Below, one piece after another: positions 35,030 through 47,260 of a stretch of 64,000 nucleotides of DNA. Within the stretch, counting starts at the first letter, position 1. Each line of letters starts with the position of its first letter. The notes beneath the pieces were generated by a model, which searched no databases, was not told the origin of the DNA, and saw only the letters and a program-made list of their open reading frames with translations. The stretch comes from Manis javanica (Eukaryota; Chordata; Mammalia; Pholidota; Manidae): NCBI RefSeq assembly GCF_040802235.1, contig NC_133161.1, positions 16,013,001 through 16,077,000 on the forward strand. The letters are read 5' to 3'. Position numbers and translations under genes: made by a program.

Positions 35030-36175
35030 TTGAAAAGTATTTATATATATAACACATATGCAAAGTATACAGAAAAATCTCAAGATTATATTCTACATTT
35101 ATAAACTGTAATGAAAATACAGAATATATAGTCATGTCTATTCACTACTCAACTTAACAAATAAATTACCCATTCAATTGAATTTTCCCATGTGCTCCCG
35201 ACCAATCAGATCTCCCTCTCACTCTCAGTGATACAGACATTATCCTGAATTTTATGTATAACATTTCCTTTCTTTATAATTATGTTGCTTTTGTATGTTT
35301 GCTCAATTTATTTTTTAGGTTTACCTGTTTCAATCTTTACATAAATAATGTAAAAAATAGGATTATACTTTATGCTGTCTCTAAGAGTCTTCTTTTTTAC
35401 AATACTATGAGATACGACCACCTAGTACTAGTTCAGCAAGTTTCATAGCTCTATAATATTAAATTAATGTGTCGAATGTATCAAAATATATTAAGGTGTT
35501 TATTCCCTCTCTTACTTGATTTGCTTATTATTTGTGATAATAAACTAGCACAAACAATTCTATTGCACACATTCTTGTTCAGTTTCCTGATAAATATCCC
35601 TAAGAGTTTCTTTATCTAAGAGTATGATTGTTAGATAGAAAGGTTTGCTCAAATTTACTAGGCAATGTCAATTTATATTTTCCAAACTGGTGTCTAAATT
35701 TACACTCCCACTAACAATGTACTAGAATTCCTGTTCCACTACATCATCTGAAACCTTGGTATCAGAAGTTGCTGTGGTCGCAGTTCTGTGTATATATATG
35801 TGTGTTTTTACTTATTACCAATATAATAAGGTACAAAATCAAATATTTTTGCTTATCTGGGATATGTCTGAGAATAAGCATTGCTTCATCTATTCATCAA
35901 CCAGTTGTGATTTTTATTTTGTGAAATGACTGTTCATATATATTCTGTCCATTTTTCTCCCCGTTTCCTTCTTGATTCTTAATCTGTAGTTCTCTCTATG
36001 GAGATACCATACACATATGTTTTAGCTTTTATCAGTTACATTTGTCGCATATATCTCTTTCTAGTTTGTGATTTCTTTATAACTTTCATATTGTATTTTT
36101 TGAAGAACAGAACTTCAAAATTAAGTGATACTGAATTTAACAATATTTCTTTAATGGTTTATATGTTAGAGGCCT
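35030..36175 (-). repeat. L1M LINE, ORF2 3' region on reverse strand
   Basis: Reverse-orientation L1: 'acatttcctttctttataat', 'taggattatactttatgctg', 'aatttacactcccactaaca', 'aatgtactagaattcctgtt', 'aaatgactgttcatatatat', 'aagaacagaacttcaaaatt', 'ctttaatggtttatatgtta'. The order matches an old L1 read backwards over about 1.1 kb. Confidence 0.72.
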
Positions 36176-36989
36176 GATTTATAACATTGTCCTCCTCTCT
36201 GAGAATAAGAAAATTCCCATGTTTTCTTTTTAAAAACCTCATTTTTGTTCTTCCCATTTAAGTACCTAATTGAAACAGATTTTCTTTTGTGTATGGTATG
36301 AGGTGGGTATCCAGTAAGGAGGTGGGTGAGAGGGAGGTCAGGAGAGGCATAAGGAAGCTTGGGGGGCACTGGCTGTGTTCATGATTTTGACCATACTGGA
36401 TTCACAATGTACGCAATATGCCAACATTTAAAGTGTACACTTTAAAAATAGGCATTTCTTCTACATCAATTCAATGAAGCAGCCCTTATGGTATTTTTTG
36501 TGTCTGAGAGCACTATAAAGTTAACTAAGAACTAAAATGAGCTTTTTAAAGATGACAGACTGAAAACATGTTAATTTCTTTCCATCCTAAAACAAGCACC
36601 ACATTTTATAATAAGGGATTTAAAAAATGTATAGTCGCAAAATAAGCAGAAAGTGGAATATGGGTTATCTAAGAATGAGCAATTTCAACATATAATAGAA
36701 GATGGAACGGTGATGGAGATGCAATAAAAGAAGCGATAGGACAGTGGAAATACTAACCTAGAATGTGTGTAGGACATGTGTGTCTATAGAGAAAGTTTTC
36801 TGCTTAGAAAACTCTCAGGAAAACTTAGAGCGGAGAAACACCAAACAGGATAGAAGGATGGTGGGAGTGAATTATGATGCTAACGTCAGGTTGGCAGTTC
36901 AGATCAAACCCTCTGCGTCCAGCATTTAGGATTCCTAATATGTGTTATCCTTGTCACCCCAGTAACAGCCAATCACTTGAGAAACTGAG
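36176..36989. other. Unassigned stretch with a 20-bp palindrome
   Basis: A perfect palindrome 'tttaaagtgtacactttaaa' lies at 36427-36446. The rest is AT-rich and unassigned. Confidence 0.4.
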
Positions 36990-38110
36990 TGCAAGCACAC
37001 TGAGATCGCAAATAGCCTTCCTCATGCTTAAACATGAACAAACATCTTTAAAGGAAATCCTGAAAACTGAAATAAACAGGTGAAAAAAAATGTCCCAGAG
37101 AATAATGATGAATTGAGGGTGGAGAACTTAAAAAAAAATTTTTAAGCCTTCAGTTAGTATTTTCAGATGGTTTTGAAAAGTTAGTTCATCTTAAACATCA
37201 AAGATCTATGGAAAAAGATGAGAGAACTAGAGAAAACTCTTGAAATTTTCAAACATGACTGGTACCAAAAAATAAATAGAAGTTTTAGAAGATAAGGTTG
37301 AGAAAACAATCCAAAATATAAGAACAAAAACACAGGAATGAAAAAGATAAAAGACAGAAAATAAATCCAGGAGAACATGTGTCTAACAGAGAAAAGAGGA
37401 AAATGCCAGGAAAATTATTACAGGACAAATAATTGCCATTTTCTCAGTTTCCAAATTGAAAAGGTCAACCAAGTGAATAAGGGAAGACCTATCTCTAGGA
37501 ATATTATTGTGATATTTCATAACATCTCAGAAAGAGATCCTAAAAATGTCCACAGGGAGAAAAACAGGCATCCAAGAAGAAACAATAATCAAATTGATGT
37601 CATACCTTCCATCGGTCACACTGAACCCTAGAAAGCAATGCAGCAATGTTTTCAAAGTTGGTTATGTCAATGATTTTCACCAGGAACTCCATCATTTAAA
37701 AAGATCATTTTAACATATAAACAGTATTTGAATTACCAGTGAGACATTATACATTCTCCTTGTTCTTTTGTTCAGTATTAACCTTTTGAAATTCTGCAAT
37801 TTACACTTATGAATCAAGTGCTATGGCAACTAAAAGCAATTTCAGATATGTAAAATCTTGGAAAATTTCTCTTTTACACACTATTCCTTATGAAGTTAGT
37901 CAACAACATCGATGAGTAATCCAAGAATTAAGACACATGAAATAAAGGAAGTAAGAAATCAACCTAGGAAAGCAGAGATGGAATGCCCAGGGGACAGATG
38001 TTTGGAAGTTTCAGAGATCAGCATCTGCACCCAGGGCAGGATGGCTGAGGGCTCTAGGAGGGAGGTCTCTGGGCAAAGGGGACTCTAGGGAATGTCGGAG
38101 TAGATGCAGG
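36990..38110 (+). repeat. L1ME-like LINE 3' region, interrupted by the inverted-repeat arm
   Basis: 'ccctagaaagcaatgcagca', 'tgattttcaccaggaactcc', then after the 114-bp insert 'gaatcaagtgctatggcaac', 'aatttcagatatgtaaaatc', and near 37,980 'gcccaggggacagatgtttg' and 'tagggaatgtcggagtagat'-type text follow the L1ME 3' region (GATTTTCAACCTAGAATTCT...AATCAAGTGTGAGG...TTTCAGACATGCAA). The L1 runs on the same strand on both sides of the arm at 37696-37809, so the arm is an insertion into it. Confidence 0.6.
37696..37809 (-). repeat. Perfect 114-bp inverted repeat, right arm
   Basis: Exact reverse complement of 33686-33799. It splits an old L1 3' region between 'ccaggaactccatca' and 'tgaatcaagtgctatgg', with perhaps a few L1 bases lost at the junction. 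I see no poly(A) tail and no clear target duplication, so a transposon insertion is not favoured. Confidence 0.97.
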
Positions 38111-38989
38111 ATAGAGAGGAGACAGAAAAATATAATAAAGGCAAACATAAAAGAAAGGTTGAACTGCATGAACAGACATTATAAATTATAGGAGGACTAG
38201 CAAATAACAAAAGTATAAACGTAGTCCCAGGACAGGTCTTGGCTATGCAGCAAATAGTATCCTCACACACACTGTCATGTAAATACTGTACAATATATTT
38301 TTAGAAATTTTATAATCAATCCATAGATAAATCACACATTCAAAAAGAACTCCACTACGGTTATGTAGCATAATGTTCAAATTTAGGAATATTAAATTGA
38401 AAGTACAGATGACTAAATTAGGAGGTGGAGCTGGAGGAGAAGTAAACAAAGGGGTAGGTATACCAATATCCTCATCTTCTAAAGTGAAATATCAAAAAAT
38501 AGAAATTATTTATTTCCCAATGAAATTATAAATCTTTCCAGACTACCTTTATCAATTTCTTTAGTTTTTCCCAAATTATACAAAGGCAAAGGATGAAAAG
38601 AGGGTCGGAATAAACAGAAAAAAAGAATCCTCAATTAGAGCCATTACTATTTGAAGGAAAACATTAATGTTAGTTGTGTGGACTAAGCAAGTTATGCTTC
38701 CATGCCCAAATCTATCTTCTATAATTATTGGCACACCAAAACTTCATGATGGATTTTTTAAAATGTTAATACCACCACTTTATTCTAATCTGTAAGTTTT
38801 TCCCATCTTCTAAATTAAAATAAATACATAAACTGAATATATTATCCAATTAAAACTATACTCATGCAACTCAGTTAGAGTCCTAATTATATTCTATGAG
38901 ATGTGTGTGTTTTCTGAGCTTTATCAAATCCAAATCAGCATTAATAATTGTTGATCTGATCTTTCTGTGTTGATAGATAGTAACCACAC
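38111..38989. other. Unassigned AT-rich stretch
   Basis: No gene or repeat named. Confidence 0.3.
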
Positions 38990-39098
38990 TAGAGGAGGTG
39001 AGTATTTAATAATATGGGTCACTGTTGAACCACTCTATTATATATTTGAAACCAATAGAAGATTGTATATAAACAATACTTCAGTTAAAAAAAAGGAT
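38990..39098 (+). repeat. L1 3' end with A-tail
   Basis: 'gttgaaccactctattatat', 'atttgaaaccaatagaagat', 'tgtatataaacaatacttca' then 'gttaaaaaaaagg' match the common L1MA-type terminus (GAATCACTATATTGTACACCTGAAACTAATATAACA...CAATTAAAAAA). Confidence 0.55.
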
Positions 39099-39109
39099 TA
39101 TTGCTATTT

Positions 39110-39702
39110 TTTTTCAGATGGACTGTAAATCTAAATGAAAAAGGACCAATCACAGAGCTTTTGGAGAAAAACACAGGGGAATGTCTCCAAGACTGTAGTA
39201 GGAAAAGACTTCATTAAAAGGTTATAAGAAGTGGAAACCATAATAAGAAAACAGGTAAGTTAGAATATATTAAAATAAAGAGTACTTCTTCATTAAAAGA
39301 ATAAGAAAGTAAAAGGGTAAGATGCAGTTAGAAGACCTGTAAATCATGCATCTGACAAAGAACATGTATCCATAGTATATAAAAATGCCTACAAATCAAT
39401 AAGCAAAGGTAGACAACCCAATTTCAAAAAGTGAGCCAAAGTCTTGAACATGCAGTTGACAAAAGTCAATATCATTTAAAAAAAAACAAAACTGATGTAT
39501 CTAAACAGTGTGGTTCACTTAACATAAAGACTGTACAAAAGTCAATGGCCAAAAGGCTACAAAAAGCTTAACACCATTTCTCATCAGAGAAATGTAAATT
39601 AAAACCTCTGCATATCTACTTGCATGGTTAAAATGAAAAAGACTTGTGAGAACGTGGCACAAAATGGAATTCTCATGCTGTTGATGAGAATGTAAATTGA
39701 TT
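39110..39702 (+). repeat. L1M LINE ORF2 fragment
   Basis: 'agatggactgtaaatctaaa', 'gtaggaaaagacttcattaa', 'catgcatctgacaaagaaca', 'caaatcaataagcaaaggta', 'tttctcatcagagaaatgta', 'gttgatgagaatgtaaattg' follow L1 ORF2 3' order. The first 43 bp form one arm of a 42-bp inverted repeat. Confidence 0.72.
39111..39152 (+). repeat. 42-bp inverted repeat, left arm
   Basis: Starts 'ttttcagatggactg'. The reverse complement lies at 39811-39852. The first 28 bp are the same and 39 of 42 match overall. The arm is part of the L1 ORF2 sequence here. Confidence 0.92.
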
Positions 39703-39810
39703 CAGGAAAAAAAAAAAGAACTGTTAATCTGTTGATCTGTACTAGATAGTAGGAATGAGTCTTTCACAAATAAATTCCTCATAGTGTCTCAAAACACAAC
39801 TAATAGGTTT

Positions 39811-39852
39811 TGATTGTCCCTTTCTCATTTAGATTTACAGTCCATCTGAAAA
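39811..39852 (-). repeat. 42-bp inverted repeat, right arm
   Basis: Reverse complement of 39111-39152 with three mismatches, all at one end. The flanks are not L1 in the same register, so the copy looks like a short inverted insertion from the L1 658 bp upstream. Confidence 0.92.
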
Positions 39853-41150
39853 CAAATACAATATTATCTATTTTGGATAGTACCATAGTAGAAATGAAAA
39901 CTGTTTTATTATATTTCTAGACATAGAGTGACTCTCTTTGCCTCATTTTTTATTTCTACATTGTTTGATCAATAATATTGATAATGCTTTTCCTGTTTAG
40001 ACTGTTGACCTTTCCTCTAAAGTCATTTTCTACATTTGTGTTGCATATCTTGAAAGTGTCAGATAATGGTGTAAATTTTAATACAACCCCAAACACCACT
40101 TTATAATGAAGTAGTTTCTATAGTTTAAATGTTATCTTAACAGCTATCCTTGCTCATATTTTATACTTAAAATGTTATACTCCTTTGGTTTTTTCCTTTG
40201 CCATTGATCTTGCATTCTGATTGAGGTTTTGTTTAGTTTTATTCTTCAGTGGTTAGAAATTTTGGCATCTTTTAAAATATATATAAAATGTAAAAATTAT
40301 CAATTACCAATTAAAGACTTTCAAATGTATATTTAAACTTCCTGTAATTTTATGGGATGATATAGAAAATAGATTTTAATTTTCTGTTTCTTGTTTCATG
40401 GAAATATATTTCAAAGCAGTATGATTTTCCTCAAATATTCAAGTGACTATTCCTTATATTTGCTGCAAAATTTCTTACCGTCCCCTCCCTACCATTCTTC
40501 TGTCTTTAGATCTCATGGTTATCTAACTATACCAAGATTTTTCATTTTAAAGGAATTTGAGTAATTGTAGTTCTTCCTGACCATATATAGTATCTCCCTC
40601 CAACAAGTCTTTATTTAGTGCTCTTGCATTCTCTGATAGCTCTTTTGTCAACATAAGGTTTCTGTGGAGAGTCTACATCATTGTGTACGGTTTCCAACTG
40701 CTTATTTACCCCTACACATGCCCTATTTTGTACAAGGAATTGTATTTTCTAACTAAGTACAGAAATAGTGCCTCCAACGAGGTATAAATGGTGTATGGGG
40801 CATAAAGAGAAAGCACGACCTGAATAAGCTCAGAAGATCATTCCAAAATTTCTGCCATGAGGCTCCTTGATATTGAATTTTAGTCTTTAAGCCCTGCATT
40901 TACAATATTTTGTTGGCTAAAGCTGATAATTAGATTAACCTAATCAAGTATTCATGACTTTTTTTTTTGCTCTGAGTTTACCCATTTAACAAAGAGTAGA
41001 AATTTCTCCCTACAGTAAAATTTTTGGCTGTCAATCTTTGTTTCCAAATTTAATAGAATATCTGGATTCTTTTTCATTTGTCATTACTATTTTAGTAAGA
41101 AGTTAGAAGAGGATATAGTGGAGACTGCTAATCGAACTCCACCATATCCC
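39853..41150. other. AT-rich, possibly old L1 on the reverse strand
   Basis: T-rich text such as 'ttttggctgtcaatctttgt' and 'agtggagactgctaatcgaa' hints at an L1M element read backwards, but I could not match it firmly. No gene. Confidence 0.3.
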
Positions 41151-44100
41151 AGATGGGCTGAGCTCTTATATATCTAAACAAAGCCTGATTTGCACATGAA
41201 TTTTATTTACACAGGACATGATGTGAGAAACGAGCTCTGAGAAATCCATGGAAGTATACATGAAGACCTGGAGGAAGGAGGAATTCATTCACCTCAAAGT
41301 AAAACTGGAAAGAAGAGCAATGCAGAGACTTAGAAAAAAATACATAAATTAACCAGAGAAATGGCAAGTTCCTAAAACCTGTCACCAGGAGTGAAGGCTT
41401 ACTTCCCTCTCAGTATTCCTGGATGGAGCTTGAGGATGTTCTAGACCTGAAATGCTTCATCTGCCAGAATGTGGTAAAGGATAAATGTATCAGCTGCCAG
41501 AAAGGTAAAGGATATAGGATTTATTGGCCTCATCAATCAATTAACAGGTGCCACTATTAGCCAAAAAGAAGGTATAATATAAACCTTTGGATTCTTAGAG
41601 GGTCTGAAATTACCAGCATTCAAATAAAATAAACCGATATCAAAAATGTTGCTAAAGGTAGCCATAAGAGCAACTAATGGTAATTAAGATGCTTTAGGAG
41701 ATTCTACACCTCACAGTTTATCCACATTTGAAGATGAACTGTATCAAAGGGCTCTGTAGGCAGAGGCCATTAAGATTTACATGTGCAGAGGCAGCATGTC
41801 AGCATTAGATCTTTTGGTTAAGGTCAATAACTCATCTATTTAATGGAAAATTCTTTGATCCCCAATTCCTTTTGAAAAGAAAATTTAAAAAGCAGAGCTT
41901 TCCACACCAGCTGTTTAGTAGAGAGTTAACAGAATAGCAACGACAGCTGACTTACCTTGTCCAGCTCAGTGATGCTAATCCATGGAAAGTCTAGCACCTG
42001 ACCCATGGTCTGGGATTTAGAATTATTTCTGGTGATTTTCCAAAAAAAAATGATACTCCAATTGTTAAAAAAAGAAATTACTGATGGTCAGTTGCAGCAA
42101 CAGCATCTAGTAGTGTGATAAGGGATGCAAAGAGTACAAGTCATTTAAGGAGATTAGCTACATCAACCATGGTACCAAGAGACTGAAAGATGTCCTCGGA
42201 TCCTTGAACCCTCACACAGACAGTGGACCTGGCTCCTTTACATGTTGGCTCCCTTTCTGGAAAAAGGTGTCTTATAGAGATTTTTTTAAGTATTATATTT
42301 TTTTCTAGAAAATAAGTCACTTTGAAAAGGTATTGGTGAGAACAGTGTAGTCTTTTTCTTTCATGGAATAATGGCGAATCTAAACTAAGCCCCTGGGGTA
42401 GATGGACAGTAAGAATCATTCCTGCCTGGCTCCTGCAGGATGGGTTCCATACGATCCTCCTTCTCTGCTGCCGTGTTATAACTCTGCCTTGAACTCACTG
42501 TGCTGCAGTCTGACTATCTGTAAGCACCTGCCTCCTCCCCCTACTGTCTCTACACTGGGCCTCCTTGTGAGCAGGGACTTTGTCCTAGTCAACCTCATGT
42601 CAGCACTCAGCACACCATGCAGGGCTGTGCCTCACACACAGCCCTCTTCTCCTTTCCGATTACCTGTTGAAGTAGGACGTAAAATCACAATCTAGTGGCA
42701 GAGAGAGACAAATAATGCAACTACAGCAACCATAATAGAAAACAGTGCGGTGAACCGCGCTACAGTATAAGTAAAGCTGACCACAAATTACTTTTAGAGT
42801 TTCTTCAAGCCCAGAAGTGTAGCTCTGTACAAACAGATTTCAGAAAGATGTTCCTCGATTTTACAGACATGTCCCTAAAAGAGTTGGAGATATTCAACAC
42901 TCCAACTTCCTACTGAATTAGAAAAACAAAAGAACAGTAGAAAATGAGATAAAAGAAATATAAGGGAAAAAATGCTCAACCCTGGAAAAACAATAGGTCT
43001 ATACATTTGGTGAAGTGACCATTTTGCCATCTACCATAGCAATGAAAACCTTGATGTATGCAGCTGCAGTCCTAAGTAGAAATACTATAAAAACGATGCC
43101 TCTGTGTGCTGAGAAGAAAAGTTACTACTCCTACCTTATAACCCCAACTAACTTCATTTCTTTTTCAGTACTGCAACACCAAGCCTACCAGAAGAAAGTC
43201 AAAGGATTGCTGTCTACCATTTCACACATTTCCTCATTCTTCAAAGCATAGAGAAGCAACATCCACTTAGATTTCCCTGAAAAGTAACTGTCTATTAGCA
43301 TAATCCTTGAGTTAATTCTCCCTCTTATACGTCTGTCATAAAGACTGCAGTCAAATGGGGATAATGTATGTTAAAACACTGCGGGAAGTTCAAAATGTTA
43401 TACAAATGTGAGATGATATTTTTATCAAAATTTACATGTGTACTTGTTTCTCTGATTATATGATTTTGGCACTATTATGGACTTTGAATGTAGGGTCACT
43501 GGAAACTGAAACAAATGTTTAATCTAAAAGCGTTATTGTGGTTGGCTGGGATTCTGCATGATTTTTACTCTTAGTGGTATGATCTATTCTGCTGCCCATG
43601 AAAAGTCCATCAGGACGATTCCATGCTCCATCGTTGAATATGGAACCAAGTATTAAACTGTAGCTCTCTTTTTTGGTCTTTATTAAACTCTCTTTTTTTG
43701 TTTTAGAAAGCAATATCTAGAATTTATTTGGCCATGAAATTGCCTTCTCTTATTCCCTCAAGAAAGATACTCTGAACATATGACCCTGTTAAAGCTATTG
43801 GCCCCTATGTTTATTAACACCTTCAACATTCTTGATATAAATATAATCCTGGGATATCAGAAAGTAGTGATATCAAAGGAGTGGTAAGTCAAACTGAATG
43901 GCTACTGGCCAAAGAAGGGCAATTTGAAGACTAATAAAAATTAGTGTAATAGACTGAAACATGTTCAATACATTGAAGTATCTGAGGGTATAATAATCCT
44001 AAATACAACACACACACACCACTGGTCACTTCTGGGAGATGCTGGAGAATCATCTCATTATGTTAAGACTGATACATAAAAGGAAGTACCATTTACCCTG

Positions 44101-44279
44101 CTTTTCTTATACAATCTGCCCATCATGGTGACATAATAGTGGAAGAGGGGATGTTTCTTTTTATTTAAGTTCCAGCTAATAAACAGCAAGTGGATGACAG
44201 GACTAGAATATGACCACCACACAACCTCTAGAGGATTAATGAATACATGCAATGATTATCGACAGTTGCTAATGTCACA
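41151..44279. other. Unassigned 3.1-kb stretch, no gene seen
   Basis: A slightly GC-richer patch at 42,400-42,700 includes 'gcctccttgtgagcagggac' and may be a decayed L2 tail. Two T-runs with 'aaactctctttttttg'-like repeats lie at about 43,655-43,705, and a short (CA)n at about 44,008-44,018. Otherwise nothing recognised. Confidence 0.3.
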
Positions 44280-45075
44280 GAGAAGCAACCAAATGTCCTG
44301 TATCTCTCAGTGGAAGAACACAGCACAGCACCACCTACAGAGTGGTCTTGAAAAGTAAATAAATAAATAGGAACCTGAATCTAATCAAGTCTCTAGATCT
44401 AACTAATGCATTACAGGAAACACTAAGGAGAAAGATACATACAAAACATATTAAGTGATACTGTGTGGATGCAATTAGAAAATCCATACTGTGGGAAACT
44501 CTACAGGACAAATATATATATGGTTTCTTCAAAATCAATATGTAAAAAATAAGAAAAAACACAAATGATAGAAATGAAAGGAGCCTTGAGAGACAAGAGA
44601 CATACAAATCAGTTGCAATATATGCACTGAGTAAAACACATAAAATGAAAAAACATAAACAGTTACAAAAAAAGAGGAAGAGAATAGAAAAGCAAAGCAG
44701 ACAAAAAGAAATAAAAAATAAAAGATAATTCTGGAAACATCAACACTGCCTAACTTTCTGATGAGACTAAGGAATTACTGTAAATGCTTTTTAGTTGTGA
44801 TAATGATATTGTGGTTTTGTTAAAACAAAGAGACCTTACCATTTAAAAAAATATAATGAAATATTTAGAGAAAAAATATGATTGCTGAAATTGCCTCAAA
44901 AATAATGCAGGCAGAGTAAACAGCAGAATAAATTAAACAAGATTGGCCAGGTACTGATTATGGCTGAATTCAAAAGAATTGAAAAAGAGGGATATATTGA
45001 ATTTATTGTACTGTTCTCTTTGCTTTTGTATACATTTTTAAAGTGTCCATAGTAAAATATGTTTTAAAAACATCT
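44280..45075 (+). repeat. L1M-type 3' end
   Basis: 'gagccttgagagacaagaga', 'gtgataatgatattgtggtt', 'aatatttagagaaaaaatat', 'caagattggccaggtactga', 'attgtactgttctctttgct' and the terminus 'tttgtatacatttttaaagt...catagtaaaat' match a well-known old 3' end (GATAATGGTATTGTGGTTATGT...TACTATTCTCTCTACTTTTGTATATG...CATAATAAAA). I believe it to be L1M, and am less sure of the family than of its being an interspersed repeat. Confidence 0.6.
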
Positions 45076-45779
45076 GGTAAAGCTCTGCAGTCAAATGTGG
45101 GAAAAATAGACTTGATGATCTAAAAGCATCATAGATCATGGCCCTCAGTTAAATATCCTGTTTGGGACTCATTAAGGAAACCAGGAGAAATCAACATCCT
45201 CTCCCCAAATGGCCACAAGAAACCAGATGGTCAAGATGTCTACTGCTGACTATCTCCTCCTGTCCTCTGGGAGCATGATGTTCATATTTTTGATCCAAAG
45301 ATATCATTAATCATTAATAAGATGGAATGATTGATAAAATCTTTCAAAATGAAAATCAATAGGTATCTATGTAGGAAGATTCACGGCTAGACAAAAATAA
45401 GTCAAAATCAGATCAGTGGAAGCCAGCCATCCAATGTGCTTCCCAAAAGGACAGTGCAGATTTCAGTGAATTGACAACCACTCACCAAGGAGGGCAAGGT
45501 AACGCATCAGTCCCACACATACTAGAGCACCCCCATTCCAGGTAGCTCACCACATCGGAATGGTTCTAGGATCAATTAGATGGTTAGAAAGCCTAAAAGA
45601 CCTGAGACATCAGGAAAGCCTGGGGTAAAAATAAGCTTATTTTAGAGAAGAGAAGGCTTGGGGTGTGCTGAGGGGCCTGTTAGGTCTATAAAGAGAATGG
45701 AGGGGCTGCCTGGTAAAATGAGCAGCTCCTTCCTGCTAGGCTCTTGGGAAAGTATTACAGGAACCACAAAGAACTCCGA
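45076..45779. other. Unassigned stretch
   Basis: No gene or repeat named. Confidence 0.3.
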
Positions 45780-45930
45780 ACTATAGATTTGGTTGCCAAA
45801 AGCATCTGAGGTCGTCCGTCCCTGGAGGTGTGCACATACACCCTGGACACTTATCTTGCTGTTATATCATTGCTGTTATGCCATAAAAGGAATGATTTTC
45901 AGTCCCTTACAGCTCTGAGAGTCTGAAATC
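45780..45930 (+). repeat. CR1/L3-like LINE 3' end
   Basis: 'gtccctggaggtgtgcacat', 'acaccctggacacttatctt' and the end 'cagtcccttacagctctgag' are in the order of mammalian CR1/L3 3' ends (CCTGGAGGTGTGCAAGCAGAGGCTGGACAACCACTTGTC...CCTTCCAACTCTAAGATTC). Decayed. Confidence 0.5.
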
Positions 45931-46974
45931 AGAACTACACTTTATCATAACCACTCTGCCACTTCGCTTTTTTTGTTGTTGTTGTTCTAAATGGCAGGTA
46001 TTTTCAGGGATTATTACCAACCTATTTGTGTCTAAATCACAGCTTCCATTCTTTAAAATTAGCCACCTTTCCCTCCTCCGGCCTGACGTGTTCACTGTTG
46101 TCATGATATGTGGCTTGGAGTATAACATCCGATCACAGATAGGCGGTGGTTACCTAGTTTGAGCTCAGCAAGCAGCAAACGGGTGACAAGAAAGGAAAAA
46201 GCTTCTAAATATATACACACCTAAGCATAAATGACGGGGAAGGGAAGAATCAAGATAAAGAACATGGCAACTAAATTGTAGCTGTTACTTTTAAAGTTTT
46301 TAGTGGAAATAAAAGGTTTATTTGCAGTGTTTACAAGTGGAAACTCTGTCCTGTAGGTCTAGGCTTCTAATTCACAGAGGAGCATCAGGGACTTTGAGAC
46401 AGTGGGTGTACTTTGTCTACATCTGTCCCAGAATCCTGCCTTATTTTCTTGTCACTCCTTGACTGAAAGATAAGGTGTGACTACTGCCAGCACTCTACAA
46501 ACAGGGAAACACAATGAATGATACTGACTAATAATGCATTATTCTGAGATGATCAATTTCTTGCCCTAGCAAGGCCTTTGAGATTTGTTTTAAGATGCGT
46601 AGCTTCATTCACAGTTGAATATTCTTTTTCTCTTCTTCCCCCATACACTAAAGTAAGCAATTGATTGAAATGATAAACATGCAGAAATTTCAATCTGTTG
46701 AAATGATAAATGTGGAAAAAGCAGGAACATTACATTTTTATATTACCCTAGATATTCGGCCAGACCTTATGAATGCATGACATGGCTAAATCTAATAAAA
46801 CCTAATGCACACTGAAGACAAAATATTAGGCTTCTATTTATGTATGCCAGTATGAAGTCATTTCTTTAATCATGCCATGCCACCACTAAAACTAAAATAA
46901 TATGAAATGAATACTACGGACAATGACTGGGTTTTATAAATGTGTTTCAATTTCATAGCAGAATTTCATCTTCG
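45931..46974. other. Unassigned stretch with (GTT)n
   Basis: A short (GTT)n tract lies at 45,970-45,986. The rest is unassigned. Confidence 0.3.
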
Positions 46975-47110
46975 ATAGAGACGGCAGAATCCCAGCTCTG
47001 TCTCCGTGCTTTATTAGCTGTGTGAAACCTCAGTTCTCCTATTAGTGAAATGAGACATTAAGAATGAGATCATCTTGTGGATTCCTTCTAGTTTCAATAG
47101 TCTTTGAATT
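46975..47110 (+). repeat. MIR fragment
   Basis: 'cagaatcccagctctgtctc', 'attagctgtgtgaaacctca', 'gttctcctattagtgaaatg', 'agaatgagatcatcttgtgg' are the centre and tail of a MIR-type SINE. Confidence 0.55.
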
Positions 47111-47144
47111 AAGAAATTAGAGCTAAAATAAATACATATCTTAT

Positions 47145-47260
47145 AAAAGACTATTTTTTATTAAAGTATCCTTAATATGCAATCTTATGATGGTTTCAAC
47201 TACACAACACAGTGGTTCAACATTCACCCGTATTATCGAGAGTAAAAGATGTGTCTTAAA
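47145..47260 (-). repeat. L1 3' UTR fragment, reverse strand
   Basis: 'tttttattaaagtatcctta', 'atatgcaatcttatgatggt', 'cacagtggttcaacattcac' and 'ccgtattatcgag' match the reversed 3' UTR of an L1MA/MB-type element (TTTATTAAGGTATCATTGATATACA...CATTCACCCATATTATCAAG). Confidence 0.55.

Noticed and set aside
33800..37695. Foldback transposon flanked by the 114-bp arms
   Set aside because: The interval holds unrelated L1 pieces on both strands and no transposase, and the right arm is inserted in a colinear L1. A templated insertion explains this better.
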